The notes beneath the pieces were generated by a model. The model did no database searches. It was given only the letters and a program-made list of their open reading frames with translations, and was not told where the DNA came from. DNA of 53,475 nt from NCBI GenBank assembly GCA_020633125.1, contig JACKEH010000028.1, positions 1-53,475 of the forward strand, given 5' to 3'. Origin of the DNA: Sandaracinus sp. Its GTDB lineage: Bacteria; Myxococcota_A; Polyangia; Polyangiales; Houyiibacteriaceae. Both the position numbers and the translations under genes were made by a program. Shown here one piece after another: positions 42,417 to 51,361 of this stretch; position 1 is the stretch's first letter, and every line of letters starts with the position of its first letter.

Positions 42417-43961
42417 TCAGGCCTTCTCGCCCTTCCAGTGCACCGAGTAGAGGTCGCGTCGGCGGTCGCCCCACGTGCGCACGGTGCCGGTGCGTTCGGT
42501 GCGCCGGAGCAGCTCGAGGTCGAGCTCGTGCACGAGCATGGTCTCCATGTTCGCGGTGGCCTCGACGGCGATTCCGTCACGGTCGAAGGGAATGTCGGAG
42601 GGCGTGAGAATGCAGCTCTGTGCCCAATGAATGTCGGCGCCTTCGACCTCGGGAAGGTTGCCGCACGCGCCGCTGAGCACCGAGTAGACGTGGTTCTCGA
42701 TGCAACGCGCCTGCGCGCAGGCACGCACCCGCACGTGCCCCGAGCGAATGTCGGTGTTGTACGGCACGAAGATCAGCCGTGCGCCCTTCGCCTTCGCGAT
42801 GCGCGCCTGCTCGGGGAACTCGGTGTCGTAACAGATCGAGATCGCGATCTTCCCACGGTCGGTGTCGAAGACCTTCACCTCGTCCCCACCCTGCACGCCC
42901 CACCACCGCTTCTCGCTCGGCGTGACGTGGATCTTGTATTGGCGGTCGACGCGCCCGTCGCGGTGGAAGAGGTACGCGATGTTGTAGAGCTTGCCGTCTT
43001 CGATCGTGAGGTGCGTCCCCGCGATCACGTTGACGTGGTAGCGAATCGCCAGCTTGCCGAAGTGCTCGAGGTACGCGCCGGTGAACTGGTCGAGCCGCCG
43101 CACCCCCTCACCCGGCCGGCCTCCCCCGACCAAGCCGAGGAGCTGGTTGGTGAGCAGCTCCGGGAACAGCAAGAAGTCGACGCGGTATTCGCTCGCGGTG
43201 TCGACGAAGAACTCCGTCTGCTTCGCGAAGTCGTCGAAGCTCTTCACCGGGCGCATCTGGTATTGGACGCTCGCCACGCGCACTCGCGAACGCGCGCGCG
43301 GACGGCTCGCGGGGACGTATTCGTGGTTGAGCCACTCCATCAGGACCGCGTGGCCCTTCGATTCGGCGTCGTTCGGGATGTAGCCGTCGAGCACCGAACG
43401 AATCGTGAACCCGTTCGAGAGCTGCGCCGTCAGCACCGGGTCCGTGAGCTCCTTGCGCACCACGCGCCGCACGTACTCGCGCGCGTCCATCGCGTCGGCG
43501 TGCGCCGCAAAGCCGGGGATACGTCCGGCCACGACGATCTTGCGAAGCCCGAGCCGCTCCACGAGCTCCTTGCGCACTTCGTAGAGGCGTCGCGCGAGCC
43601 GCATGCCGCGTGCGTCCGGCGACACGCAGATGTCGATGCCGTAGAGCACGTCGCCGCTCGGGTCGTGGTTGTCGAGGAAGCCGCCAGGCACGATCTCGTC
43701 GAAGGTGTGGTCGTCTTCGTATTCCTTCGCGCTGAGCACGAGCGAGCTCGAGCTCGCGACCAGCTCGCCGTCGAGCTCGATCGCGATCTGGCCCTCGGGG
43801 AAGGTGACGATGTGGTTCGCGAGCTGTTCGGCGGTCCAGGGCGAGAGCGTCGGAAAACAACGTCGCTGCAGCTCACGAAGCGGCTCGACGTCGCCGTCCT
43901 CGAGCGGGCGGATGATCAAGCGGGCTTCGGAGAAGTCGTCGTCTTCGCGTTCTTCGGACAT
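42417..43961 (-). CDS. GNAT acetyltransferase - nitrilase (carbon-nitrogen hydrolase) fusion
   Basis: A 514-residue two-domain enzyme of a known bacterial fusion family (B. subtilis YhcX type). Residues about 14-215 are a GNAT domain (RLIIRPLEDGDVEPLRELQR, then DICVSPDARGMRLARRLYEV with the acetyl-CoA loop). Residues about 226-500 are a nitrilase-superfamily amidase with the full Glu-Lys-Cys triad: FPELLTN (Glu268), YKIHVTP (Lys343) and SICYDTEFPE (Cys377). The nitrilase domain would hydrolyse an amide and the GNAT domain transfer an acyl group; the shared substrate is unknown. The ATG at 43961 is used (MSEERED). Its start lies 32 bp after the histidine-kinase stop on the same strand, so it may be the last gene of that operon. 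It converges with the PLD gene. Confidence 0.92.
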   Translation of the reverse strand: MSEEREDDDFSEARLIIRPLEDGDVEPLRELQRRCFPTLSPWTAEQLANHIVTFPEGQIAIELDGELVASSSSLVLSAKEYEDDHTFDEIVPGGFLDNHDPSGDVLYGIDICVSPDARGMRLARRLYEVRKELVERLGLRKIVVAGRIPGFAAHADAMDAREYVRRVVRKELTDPVLTAQLSNGFTIRSVLDGYIPNDAESKGHAVLMEWLNHEYVPASRPRARSRVRVASVQYQMRPVKSFDDFAKQTEFFVDTASEYRVDFLLFPELLTNQLLGLVGGGRPGEGVRRLDQFTGAYLEHFGKLAIRYHVNVIAGTHLTIEDGKLYNIAYLFHRDGRVDRQYKIHVTPSEKRWWGVQGGDEVKVFDTDRGKIAISICYDTEFPEQARIAKAKGARLIFVPYNTDIRSGHVRVRACAQARCIENHVYSVLSGACGNLPEVEGADIHWAQSCILTPSDIPFDRDGIAVEATANMETMLVHELDLELLRRTERTGTVRTWGDRRRDLYSVHWKGEKA

Positions 43962-43993
43962 GCCTGCGCTTCTACAGCCCAGGCGTCCAAACG

Positions 43994-45427
43994 TCACGTG
44001 TCGTGGCCGCTCGCCTCGGGAGGCGGCTCCGATGCGTGGCCCTTCGCCTCACGACGCGCTCCTTTCACCGTGACTTGCAGTCCCCGCGGCTCGCGGCGCG
44101 CGTACGCGACCGCCCACCCGAAGCGCTCCGCGCCTTCGCGCACGATCGCCAAACCGAGCCCGCTTCCCTTCGGGTCTCGGGCGCGCGCGGCGTCGCTGCG
44201 AAAGGTCCGGTCGCCCAGCCGCGGCAGCTCGTCCGGCGCGACGCCGGGGCCGTCGTCTTCCACCACGAGCGAGAAGCCGTCCGCAATGCGTCGGAGCACC
44301 ACCGCGACGTGGCCGCCGTGCTCGCCGTAGGCGATCGCGTTCTGCACGAGGTTCGTGATCATCTGCTCGGTCCACGTCGGCTCGGCGCACACGTGCACGG
44401 GCTCGTCCGGCACGCTCGCGACGAGCTCGATCCCCTGGCGCCGCGCGAACACCCGCTCGCGCCCTTCGACCCGTGCGACGACCTCGGCGAGGTCCACACG
44501 AGGGTCGCCGTCGAGCAGGTTCCAGCCTTCGCCCAGGCGGGTCGCGAGCCGAAGGTTCGTCGTGAGCGAGGCGAGGTAGACCGCGTCGTTCGTCGCGCTG
44601 CGCAACGACGCGCGCGCGTCTTCGTCCAGCTCGGCGTCGGCGAGCGTCTCGAGCGCGAGCTGCAGCGAGGTGATCGGCGTGCGCAGATCGTGCGCGACGT
44701 CGGCGACGAATCGTTCGAGCTCTTCGCGCTGCGCCAGAATCGTCGCTTGGTCCGAGAGCACCCGGTGATGCGCTTGGTCGACCGCGCGCGTCACGTCGCC
44801 GAGCTCGTCGTCGGCTTCGAGGTCGCCGGGGGCGTAGCTGTCCCGACCGACCGAGCGCGCGGCCCGCCGAAGCCGCGCGACGCGCGCACGCACCGGACGC
44901 ACCAAGAGGAAGAGCGCGAGCAGCGCGGTGACGATCAACGTCGAGATCAACGTCGTCGCACCCGCCCAGATCGCGTGCTCGCGCATCTCGGGACGCCGCT
45001 TCCAGCGCATCAACGCGTACGCGCACGGGCTCTCGGGCTCGAGCGCGCCGCGCAAGAGGGCGCGCCCTCCGAAAGGATCTCCGTCCAGGAGCTCGAGTGG
45101 AATCGGCTCGCCCGAACGGGCCTCGGCCAAGAGGGGCTCGGGCATCGCGGGCGCGTCCGCGAACGACGAACGGCCTTCGGCGTCGTACGCATGAAAGTCG
45201 ACGCCGTCGGGATCGAAGAGCGAGAAACCCTCGGGGTTCGCCTCGCACGCCTCGAGGAAACGCGCGCGACCCGACATCTCCCACGAACGGCGCACGACCG
45301 TCTTCACCGTGCGCCGCTGGAAGCTCACGCTCGCGACCACCGCCGCGCTCGCACCGGCGAGCCCCGCGAGCAGCGCGACCCCGACGAGACGTCGCCGAAG
45401 GCCCGAGCGCAGTGTCGGCTCGCTCAT
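43994..45427 (-). CDS. Sensor histidine kinase
   Basis: A 477-residue membrane histidine kinase. Helix one is LVGVALLAGLAGASAAVVAS (about 14-33), a roughly 115-residue periplasmic sensor with one or two cysteines follows, then helix two (TTLISTLIVTALLALFLLV, about 158-176) and a HAMP-like linker. The phospho-acceptor is His246 in FVADVAHDLRTPITSLQ. The ATPase domain has QMITNLVQNAIAYG (N-box), EDDGPGVAP (G1) and GSGLGLAIV (G2). The ATG at 45427 overlaps the response-regulator stop (ATGA), so kinase and regulator are translated together. The pair is downstream of the copper monooxygenase and MYXO-CTERM genes, suggesting it senses something in the same envelope process. Confidence 0.94.
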   Translation of the reverse strand: MSEPTLRSGLRRRLVGVALLAGLAGASAAVVASVSFQRRTVKTVVRRSWEMSGRARFLEACEANPEGFSLFDPDGVDFHAYDAEGRSSFADAPAMPEPLLAEARSGEPIPLELLDGDPFGGRALLRGALEPESPCAYALMRWKRRPEMREHAIWAGATTLISTLIVTALLALFLLVRPVRARVARLRRAARSVGRDSYAPGDLEADDELGDVTRAVDQAHHRVLSDQATILAQREELERFVADVAHDLRTPITSLQLALETLADAELDEDARASLRSATNDAVYLASLTTNLRLATRLGEGWNLLDGDPRVDLAEVVARVEGRERVFARRQGIELVASVPDEPVHVCAEPTWTEQMITNLVQNAIAYGEHGGHVAVVLRRIADGFSLVVEDDGPGVAPDELPRLGDRTFRSDAARARDPKGSGLGLAIVREGAERFGWAVAYARREPRGLQVTVKGARREAKGHASEPPPEASGHDT

Positions 45428-46107
45428 GCGCCGCTTCCGCTGCCCTCGGCGCGTTCGGGATCGAAGCGGTATCCGATGCCCCAGACCGTCGTGAGGGCGG
45501 TCGCGGCTGCGCCGAGCTTCTTGCGCACGCGGGCGACGTGCGAGTCGACGGTGCGGGCGTCGGCGCTCTCGTCGAGCAGTCGCGCGAGCAGCTCGTCGCG
45601 GGGCACCGCGCGGCCCGGTCGCTCCACGAGGAAGACGAGCACGTCGAGCTCCGCGCGCGTGAGGTGAACGGGATCGTCGCCGACGTGCACCGTGCGGCCG
45701 TCGAGATCGATCGCGACGTTCGCCCACGAGACCGTTCGTTTCGGTCGAGCCTCCGGCACGTGAAGGCGGGTCCGGAGGCGCGCGACGAGCTCCTCCATCC
45801 AGAAGGGCTTCGCGACGAAGTCCACCGCGCCGAGCCCGAAGGCACGGAGTCGGTCGTCGAGCCCATCGCGCGCGGAGAGCACGACGATCGGAACCCCTCG
45901 CGCCCCAATCGCTTCGAGCACCTCGAAGCCGTCGCGTTCGGGCAGCATCAAGTCGAGCACGATCGCGTCGTGGTCGCCGCGGGAGGCCGTCTTGAGGCCA
46001 CGCGCGCCGTCGGTCTCGAGCTCCACCTCGAAGCCTGCCTTGCGAAGCCCACGCACGAGCGCGCTCGCCACGGTCGCGTCGTCTTCGACGACGAGGACGC
46101 GGTTCAT
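45424..46107 (-). CDS. OmpR-family response regulator
   Basis: A 227-residue regulator: receiver domain with acidic pocket VVEDD (7-10), phosphorylation site Asp52 in VLDLMLPERDG, Ser/Thr and Lys switch residues (VVLSARD and FVAKPF), then an OmpR/PhoB winged-helix domain (VHLTRAELDVLVFLVERPGR, then RTVDSHVARVRKKLGA and TTVWGIGYRFD). The ATG at 46107 overlaps the stop of the upstream MYXO-CTERM gene, and its own stop overlaps the kinase start. Together they form a standard two-component pair embedded in a larger operon; target promoters are probably the operon itself and unlinked genes. Confidence 0.95.
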   Translation of the reverse strand: MNRVLVVEDDATVASALVRGLRKAGFEVELETDGARGLKTASRGDHDAIVLDLMLPERDGFEVLEAIGARGVPIVVLSARDGLDDRLRAFGLGAVDFVAKPFWMEELVARLRTRLHVPEARPKRTVSWANVAIDLDGRTVHVGDDPVHLTRAELDVLVFLVERPGRAVPRDELLARLLDESADARTVDSHVARVRKKLGAAATALTTVWGIGYRFDPERAEGSGSGA

Positions 46108-47279
46108 CGGTACCTCCGCCGCCAGCATGCCATCAGCAGGAGCGCGACGAGGCCTCCGTGTCGGCCTCCCGCCGCCGCGCAGCCGGAGCTGGTTTCTCCG
46201 CGTTCCCCCTGCGGCGTGCGCGCGGCGCGCGTGCCGACCCAACCCGACTCCCCGCCGTAGTGGACCCAATCGCTGCCGCAGAGGTCCTCGTGCGACGCGC
46301 GCGGACCGTCGAGCTGCGTGAACCGAAAGACGAGCTCGGCGGCGTCCAGCGCGCCGTCGAGCCGAAAGACTCCGTCGAGCGAGCTCGCGAAGACGTGGCC
46401 GTCGACCGCGTCGAGGCTCGTCCAACCGTGGGTGCCTTCGCGCGCCTCCCACGCGTCGCCCGTACGTGCGTACGCGACGCCGTCGACGAGCACGACGAGC
46501 TCGCCCCCGAGCGGCAAAGGGCCGAGCACGGCCTCGCCGGCCGGGCCCACCTCGATCGCGCGTGAGCTCCGATCGACCCGCCAGACGGCGCGGTCGAAGG
46601 TGGTGGCGACGAGCCAGAGCGCGTCCTCGTCGGCGTGCCGAATCACCAAGCGGTCGATCGGGTCGTGCGCGAGGCCGAGGCATCCCGAAGGCTCGCAGAG
46701 CGCGGGCGTGGGAGACGCCGCGAGCGGGCCACCGAGGAACGAACCGGCGAGGAACGAATCGGCGACGTACGCGAGGTCGGTCGGCCGTCCTTCGACGAAC
46801 GCCGGGGTCTCGCCGTGGGCGAAGATCGCGCTGCGATCGAGGCCCTCGGAGGTGCGTTCGATCGCGAGCAGGAAGAAGCGTGCGCCGTCGGTGGCGACGT
46901 CTCGGACCGCGAACGCCTCCTCGAGGGCGTCGTCGCGCACGAACGCTTCGCGGGAAGCGTCGGCGAGGTAGAGCGCGCCCGAATCGACGACCGCGACCCG
47001 ACCGTCCGGCATCGCCCAGGCCCGCGCGAGCTCGTTGCCGCTCCACAGGCTCGGGCAGAGGTAGCCGTAGGTGCCGTCGTCGCGCGCTTCGACCAAACCG
47101 ACGCTCGTGCGCATCAGCGTCGGGCGGCCCGAGGCGTCGGCGGTGAGCACCTCGAGCACCGCGGGCGCGGGGCCGTGCGCGGAGGCCAGGCCGGCCACGA
47201 GCCACGTGAGCATCGCAGCCGACGCACCGAGCCTTCGCGAACGGCGTAGGTCGCGAAGGTGGTCGGCGCGTCGGGTCAC
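46104..47279 (-). CDS. Exported MYXO-CTERM-anchored protein of unknown function
   Basis: A 391-residue secreted protein. The N-terminus (RRSRRLGASAAMLTWLVAGL, then ASAHG) is a signal peptide. The C-terminus is a MYXO-CTERM-type sorting tail: Cys in SSGCAAAGG, a hydrophobic helix GGLVALLLMAC and an Arg-rich end WRRRYR. Such tails are cleaved and lipid-anchored at the outer surface of myxobacteria. The middle resembles a repeated beta-propeller-like pattern (DGRVAVVDSGALYLAD; LWLVATTFDRAVWRVD; GHVFASSLDGVFRLDG) but no family is certain. The GTG at 47279 is chosen because GGAG lies 9 nt upstream and it gives a basic signal-peptide head; ATG at 47213 is the alternative. It is 7 bp downstream of the monooxygenase stop and overlaps the response regulator. 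Confidence 0.8.
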   Translation of the reverse strand: MTRRADHLRDLRRSRRLGASAAMLTWLVAGLASAHGPAPAVLEVLTADASGRPTLMRTSVGLVEARDDGTYGYLCPSLWSGNELARAWAMPDGRVAVVDSGALYLADASREAFVRDDALEEAFAVRDVATDGARFFLLAIERTSEGLDRSAIFAHGETPAFVEGRPTDLAYVADSFLAGSFLGGPLAASPTPALCEPSGCLGLAHDPIDRLVIRHADEDALWLVATTFDRAVWRVDRSSRAIEVGPAGEAVLGPLPLGGELVVLVDGVAYARTGDAWEAREGTHGWTSLDAVDGHVFASSLDGVFRLDGALDAAELVFRFTQLDGPRASHEDLCGSDWVHYGGESGWVGTRAARTPQGERGETSSGCAAAGGRHGGLVALLLMACWRRRYR

Positions 47280-47286
47280 CCGTGTC

Positions 47287-48969
47287 TCACTCCGTCGGAC
47301 GGACGATGCCACAAGCGGACAAACGCTCGTCGCAGGTCCCGACGTCGAAGACGCCTTGGCTGCAGGTCGAGAGCGCCTCCCACTGCGTCGGGCACGTCGC
47401 CGCGAGGCAGCCGCCCATCGAACCTTCCATCACGACCGACGAGACGGCGCACTCCTGCAAGCAGCTTCGCGCGGCGAGGAGCTGTGAGACGCAGCCGCTC
47501 TGCAAACACGCGATCGTCGCTTCGAGGTGGCAACGCGCGCAGCTCAGCTCGAGGCCTTCGCAGTTCCACAAACACTCGAGGTCCGCGGAGTCGCACGCCG
47601 CGAAACACGCAGAGGTCGCGGTCGCGCAATCCTGGGGGACGGTGTCTTCGAGCGGACGCGTCTCGGAGATGTACATCAGACACATCTCGTCGAGCGTGCC
47701 TTCGCCCCACGTCACGGCGCGCGGCTCGAGCTGCATGCCGTTGACGACGGGCTGGTTGTCCTCCGAGTTGTCGTATTCGCAGGTCACTCGGATTCCGTCG
47801 CCCGGTTGAAGCACGATCGGGGTCGCGAGCGAGTAGGCCTGCTGCCAGTTGAAGTCCCACTCGGGGATGTGCAGCCCACACTCTTCGGTGCCGTCTGCGC
47901 GCACGACTTGGCCGCGAATGCTCGTGCCGAGCAGGTGCATGTGCCCGGTGAGGCTCTGAATCGTCATCGGGGTCGTCCGCGAGTTGCGGAAGAGCTGCGT
48001 CTGCACCGCGTTCGCTTCCCCGGGTGGGATCGCGAGGTCGAGCTTCGGCAGAGGATGCGTGTCGATCGCTTGGGCCACGGGGGTCGTGGTGAGGCGCATC
48101 GCGAACTGCGTCGCGTCCGGCACGGGCTCCGCGCTGAGCAGGTTGTAGTGCAGCTGCATCACCACGCGGCTGCCGGCGCGAATCGGAATGCCGACCCCTT
48201 CGGGGTAGATCGCCGGCAGCGCGCCGGGCACCCACGCGCCGAGCTGGGTGGGGAGGCTCGCGCTCGAGCCGGTACCCATCGCGCCTTCCATCGGCAGCGG
48301 GCCGCCGAAGCACGTGTACCCGGGGCCTTCTTCGGCGGCGTCGAGCGCTTCGGCGGCGGCGACGTCTTCCGGTCCGAGGGCGTAGACCAACACGTGGTGC
48401 ACGAGCGCGCTCGCGCCCGGCACGACGGTGCTCGCCGTCAGGTAGGAGTCTTCGGTGAAGTCGAAGTCGAGCACGAAGCAGCGGTAGTCGTCGGGCACGT
48501 CCGCGTTGGGCGTGTAGCTCGGCACCGCCGCGGTGTGCGTGGGCGTGAAGGTCGGTGGTTCGACCGGGTCGATCGGCGTCGCGGTCGCGGGGTCACCGCG
48601 CAACATGCCGCCGCGCACCCACGCCGAGAAGGTGGCGATCTCGTCGTCGCTCAGCAGTCGCTCGTCGTGCAGGTCGCCACACTCGGGGTCCGGCATCCAG
48701 GGCGGCATCTCGCGGCGCTCGACCGCGAGCCGTGCTTCGGGGCCGACCTCGCGTACCCCTTCGTAGGTGTCGAGGGGGAAGGGGCCGATGCCGCCTTCGA
48801 CGTGGCAGGTGAGGCAATGCCGCGCGACGATCGGCGCGACGTCCTGGTGGTAGGTCGGTGCGCCGCCGCCGTCGCCCATGCCACCGTCGCCTCCCGGACC
48901 GGCCGGGCCGTCGTCGTCGCCGCAGGCGAGGGTGAGCGTGAGCAGGGCGAGGCAGAGTCGACGCGACAT
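47287..48969 (-). CDS. Lipoprotein fusing a c-type heme domain to a copper type II (PHM-like) monooxygenase and a Cys-rich tail
   Basis: A 560-residue exported lipoprotein (MSRRLCLALLTLTLAC, lipobox Cys16, Gly/Asp linker). Residues about 38-125 are a cytochrome c-like domain with CLTCH (52-56) and a MPPWMPD loop (88-94) for the axial Met. Residues about 155-435 match copper type II ascorbate-dependent monooxygenases (peptidylglycine/dopamine type). Both copper sites look intact: CuH His191-His192 (LVHHVLVYAL) and His274 (QLHYNL); CuM His343, His345 (TGHMHLLG) and Met429 (DEMC). The last 110 residues hold 16 cysteines. The enzyme would hydroxylate a substrate carbon using O2, with the heme domain as electron entry. 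Substrate unknown. It heads the operon with the MYXO-CTERM protein and the two-component system. Confidence 0.86.
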   Translation of the reverse strand: MSRRLCLALLTLTLACGDDDGPAGPGGDGGMGDGGGAPTYHQDVAPIVARHCLTCHVEGGIGPFPLDTYEGVREVGPEARLAVERREMPPWMPDPECGDLHDERLLSDDEIATFSAWVRGGMLRGDPATATPIDPVEPPTFTPTHTAAVPSYTPNADVPDDYRCFVLDFDFTEDSYLTASTVVPGASALVHHVLVYALGPEDVAAAEALDAAEEGPGYTCFGGPLPMEGAMGTGSSASLPTQLGAWVPGALPAIYPEGVGIPIRAGSRVVMQLHYNLLSAEPVPDATQFAMRLTTTPVAQAIDTHPLPKLDLAIPPGEANAVQTQLFRNSRTTPMTIQSLTGHMHLLGTSIRGQVVRADGTEECGLHIPEWDFNWQQAYSLATPIVLQPGDGIRVTCEYDNSEDNQPVVNGMQLEPRAVTWGEGTLDEMCLMYISETRPLEDTVPQDCATATSACFAACDSADLECLWNCEGLELSCARCHLEATIACLQSGCVSQLLAARSCLQECAVSSVVMEGSMGGCLAATCPTQWEALSTCSQGVFDVGTCDERLSACGIVRPTE

Positions 48970-49105
48970 CCTCGAAGGATGACGGGCAAACGTGGAGAAC
49001 GTGTGGAGGGCGGAGCCGGACACGCGGCGCCGCGGCGCGCGTGGGCACCTTCGAGGCGGCGCGCCTCCCCGAACGAGGACGTGCCGCGCCTCGGGGGCGA
49101 CCCAT

Positions 49106-50359
49106 TCAACGTCGGGGCACTCCGAAACTCGGCCAAGGCCACGCTGCCGCGAGGCGGTCCGCGAGGAAACGACGTAGCGCCGGGTCTTCGGTGAGCCCGA
49201 GTGCCCGCGTGAGGTGCACACGCGCCGTCGCCTCGTCGCCCTCCAGCTCGGCCAGACGGGCCATCGTCACCCAAAACGGCTGGTACGCGACGACGTCGTG
49301 CGAATCCAATGCGGCGAGCGCTTCGCGGGCACACACTCGGTCGCCCGCGTCGAGACAAGCCGCCGCACGGCTCACAGCGACGCCCACGCTCGGCTCGTAG
49401 GCCATCCACAAGTCGTAGAGCGTGCGAAGCGCCGCGTGCTGCAGGACGCCCGTGATCGCGCGTTGCGCGTGTACGGACTGAATCGCGGCCTCGCATTGAA
49501 AGCGACCGAAGCGTCGTGCGCGCGAGGCGTCGACGAGCAAGGCCTCCGCTTCGACGATGTCGTCACGCGTCCAGCGGGCGGGGTCTTGTGCCGACAAGGG
49601 CACGAAGCGTCCGAGCGCGTCGCGCCTCGCGTCACGTCGCGACTCGCAAAAGAGCATCAGCGCGAGCAATCCCTTCGGCTCGGGCTCGTCGGGGAGCAGC
49701 CCGACCACGAGCCGGCCGAGAAAGATGGCTTCTTGCGTGAGCCCGACGCCTCGGCTCGGCTCCTCCCAGCCGCTGCCGTAAGCCACGTAGATCGCGTGGA
49801 GCACGTCCCGAAGCCGGGCGGGGAGCTCGGCGGCCTCGGGCACCTCGACACGCAGACCCGCCGCCTTGATCTTCGCTTTGGCTCGAACGAGGCGTTGCCC
49901 CATCGTCGAAGGCGCCACCAGAAACGCGCTCCCAATGCGCTCGGCGTCGAGCCCGAGCACGGTTTGAAGCATGAGCGGCGTCCGAATCGTGGGGTCGATC
50001 GCGGGGTGCGCACACACGAAGAGCAGCTTCAATCGTTCGTCGGGCCACGCATCCTCGTCGCCGTGCTGTTGCGCGCGTACGAGCAGCTCCTGCACGGCGC
50101 CTTCCCGCACGCGGTCGTGCCGGGCACGGTGCAGCACGTTCCGCCGAGCCGCGGTGAGCAGCCAGGCCTCGGGCCGCTCCGGGACCCCACGCTCGGGCCA
50201 CGTGGCGAGCGCGGCGGCAAACGCGTCCGCGAGCGCATCCTCGGCCGCCGCGATGTCGCGACTCTTCGCCGCGACGATCGCGATCAGCTTTCCGTAGGAC
50301 TCCCGTGCCGCCGCTTCGGCGGCTCGGCGCGCGCGTGTCGCTTCGGACGACTCGGTCAC
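49106..50359 (-). CDS. ECF-type RNA polymerase sigma factor, ECF42-like
   Basis: A 417-residue sigma factor. The N-terminal half has sigma region 2 (AIVAAKSRDIAAAEDALADA, then FAAALATWPERGVPERPEAW and LLTAARRNVLHRAR) and region 4-like helices (LMLQTVLGLDAERIGSAFLV, then APSTMGQRLVRAK). The long C-terminal extension (about 190-417) has the TPR-like/DUF6596 character known for the ECF42 group (EAIFLGRLVVGLLPDEPEPK, then GLLALMLFCESRRDAR). ECF42 factors have no anti-sigma but are encoded with DGPF/YciI proteins, as here. The GTG at 50359 overlaps the YciI-like stop (GTGA), so the two are translated together. Its C-terminal extension probably controls activity. Confidence 0.9.
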   Translation of the reverse strand: MTESSEATRARRAAEAAARESYGKLIAIVAAKSRDIAAAEDALADAFAAALATWPERGVPERPEAWLLTAARRNVLHRARHDRVREGAVQELLVRAQQHGDEDAWPDERLKLLFVCAHPAIDPTIRTPLMLQTVLGLDAERIGSAFLVAPSTMGQRLVRAKAKIKAAGLRVEVPEAAELPARLRDVLHAIYVAYGSGWEEPSRGVGLTQEAIFLGRLVVGLLPDEPEPKGLLALMLFCESRRDARRDALGRFVPLSAQDPARWTRDDIVEAEALLVDASRARRFGRFQCEAAIQSVHAQRAITGVLQHAALRTLYDLWMAYEPSVGVAVSRAAACLDAGDRVCAREALAALDSHDVVAYQPFWVTMARLAELEGDEATARVHLTRALGLTEDPALRRFLADRLAAAWPWPSFGVPRR

Positions 50360-50724
50360 TCCGACGAGCGCGGCGGCATGAGGAGAACCGGCCGCACCTC
50401 GACCGAACCGTCGTGCACGCACGGGGCCTTCGCGGCCCACTCGAGCGCAGTGTCGAGGTCGGGGACCTCGATGACGAAATAGCCTCCGAGCGCTTCTTTG
50501 GTGTCGGCGAAGGGACCGTCTTGAACGGAGCGTTTCCCGTCGCGAATGCGGAGCGTCGTCGCGACCTCCGGGCCTTGCAGACCGTCGCCGTTCACGATGA
50601 TCCCGGCCTGCGCCATCGCGCCGATGAACGCGTTCCATCCGCCCCAATAGTCCTGCGCGTGCTCGGGGTCGTTGCGTTTCGCGAGCTCGGCCGCGCTCTC
50701 GTTGAGCATGATCATGTATTGCAT
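50356..50724 (-). CDS. YciI/DGPF-domain protein
   Basis: A 122-residue small protein of the YCII-related family, seen from MQYMIMLNESAAELAKR and VQDGPFADTKEALGGYFVIE with the DGPF motif, then VPDLDTALEWAAKAP and VEVRPVLLM. Such proteins are the standard neighbours of ECF42 sigma factors and may modulate or report the inducing condition; the reaction, if any, is unknown. The ATG at 50724 has a strong AAGGAG 10 nt upstream. It lies 47 bp downstream of the membrane-protein gene and overlaps the sigma gene by 4 bases. Confidence 0.9.
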   Translation of the reverse strand: MQYMIMLNESAAELAKRNDPEHAQDYWGGWNAFIGAMAQAGIIVNGDGLQGPEVATTLRIRDGKRSVQDGPFADTKEALGGYFVIEVPDLDTALEWAAKAPCVHDGSVEVRPVLLMPPRSSE

Positions 50725-50771
50725 GAGCTTCTTCTCCTTCAGGCTATCCCAGCGGGCGTGACGACGAGGTG

Positions 50772-51233
50772 TCAGCGAAGTCGACCCGCGATGGCGAGGC
50801 GACGCGCACACGTGAAGAGGCCGACCGCGATGGCGACGACCGTGGTCAACACCGCGACCTGAGGCACCCCGAGAACGGCGAAGATGCCTTCGGTGACGTC
50901 GCCGACGAAGAGCACGACGTAGCCGAGGAGCGACACGCCGAAGACCGGAACGGCGAGGTGACGCCGCGCGAAGAGCAACACGCTACCGACGAGGCCGCCG
51001 AACACTCCGAGCGCGAACGCGACGGTCATCCAGGCGGGAGTCGACGAGAGGACGGCGACCTGGTCGGGTGTGAGGCCCGCTTGCGCGAGGCTCTCGGGCG
51101 TTTGTCGCACGCTGCTCAAGAACTGAACGATTCCGAACGCATTCCATCCGAGACCGAGGGTCGCGATCCACGAAGGAACATGCTCGGAGAGGCGGGGGGA
51201 ACGAAGGGGGGCCACGTGGGCTCGGGTCGACAT
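50772..51233 (-). CDS. Four-helix inner-membrane protein, unknown function
   Basis: A 153-residue membrane protein with four hydrophobic segments: SWIATLGLGWNAFGIVQFLS, MTVAFALGVFGGLVGSVLLF, VPVFGVSLLGYVVLFVGDV and VAVLTTVVAIAVGLFTCA. Segment one contains GLGWNAFGIVQF, a motif I recall from a widespread uncharacterised family; no function known. The ATG at 51233 has AGGAG about 9 nt upstream. It is 47 bp ahead of the YciI-like gene, so it probably belongs to the sigma-factor operon. Confidence 0.78.
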   Translation of the reverse strand: MSTRAHVAPLRSPRLSEHVPSWIATLGLGWNAFGIVQFLSSVRQTPESLAQAGLTPDQVAVLSSTPAWMTVAFALGVFGGLVGSVLLFARRHLAVPVFGVSLLGYVVLFVGDVTEGIFAVLGVPQVAVLTTVVAIAVGLFTCARRLAIAGRLR

Positions 51234-51361
51234 GGAACATTCTCCTGACGTGGCGGAAACGTCCGCCTCGACCCCATGAGCCGCGACCCGGGTCGCGTTC
51301 GACACGCGTCGCGAAAAAAGACGAACGGAGGGACGTCGACCTCGTTGACGCGGTCGGCGGC

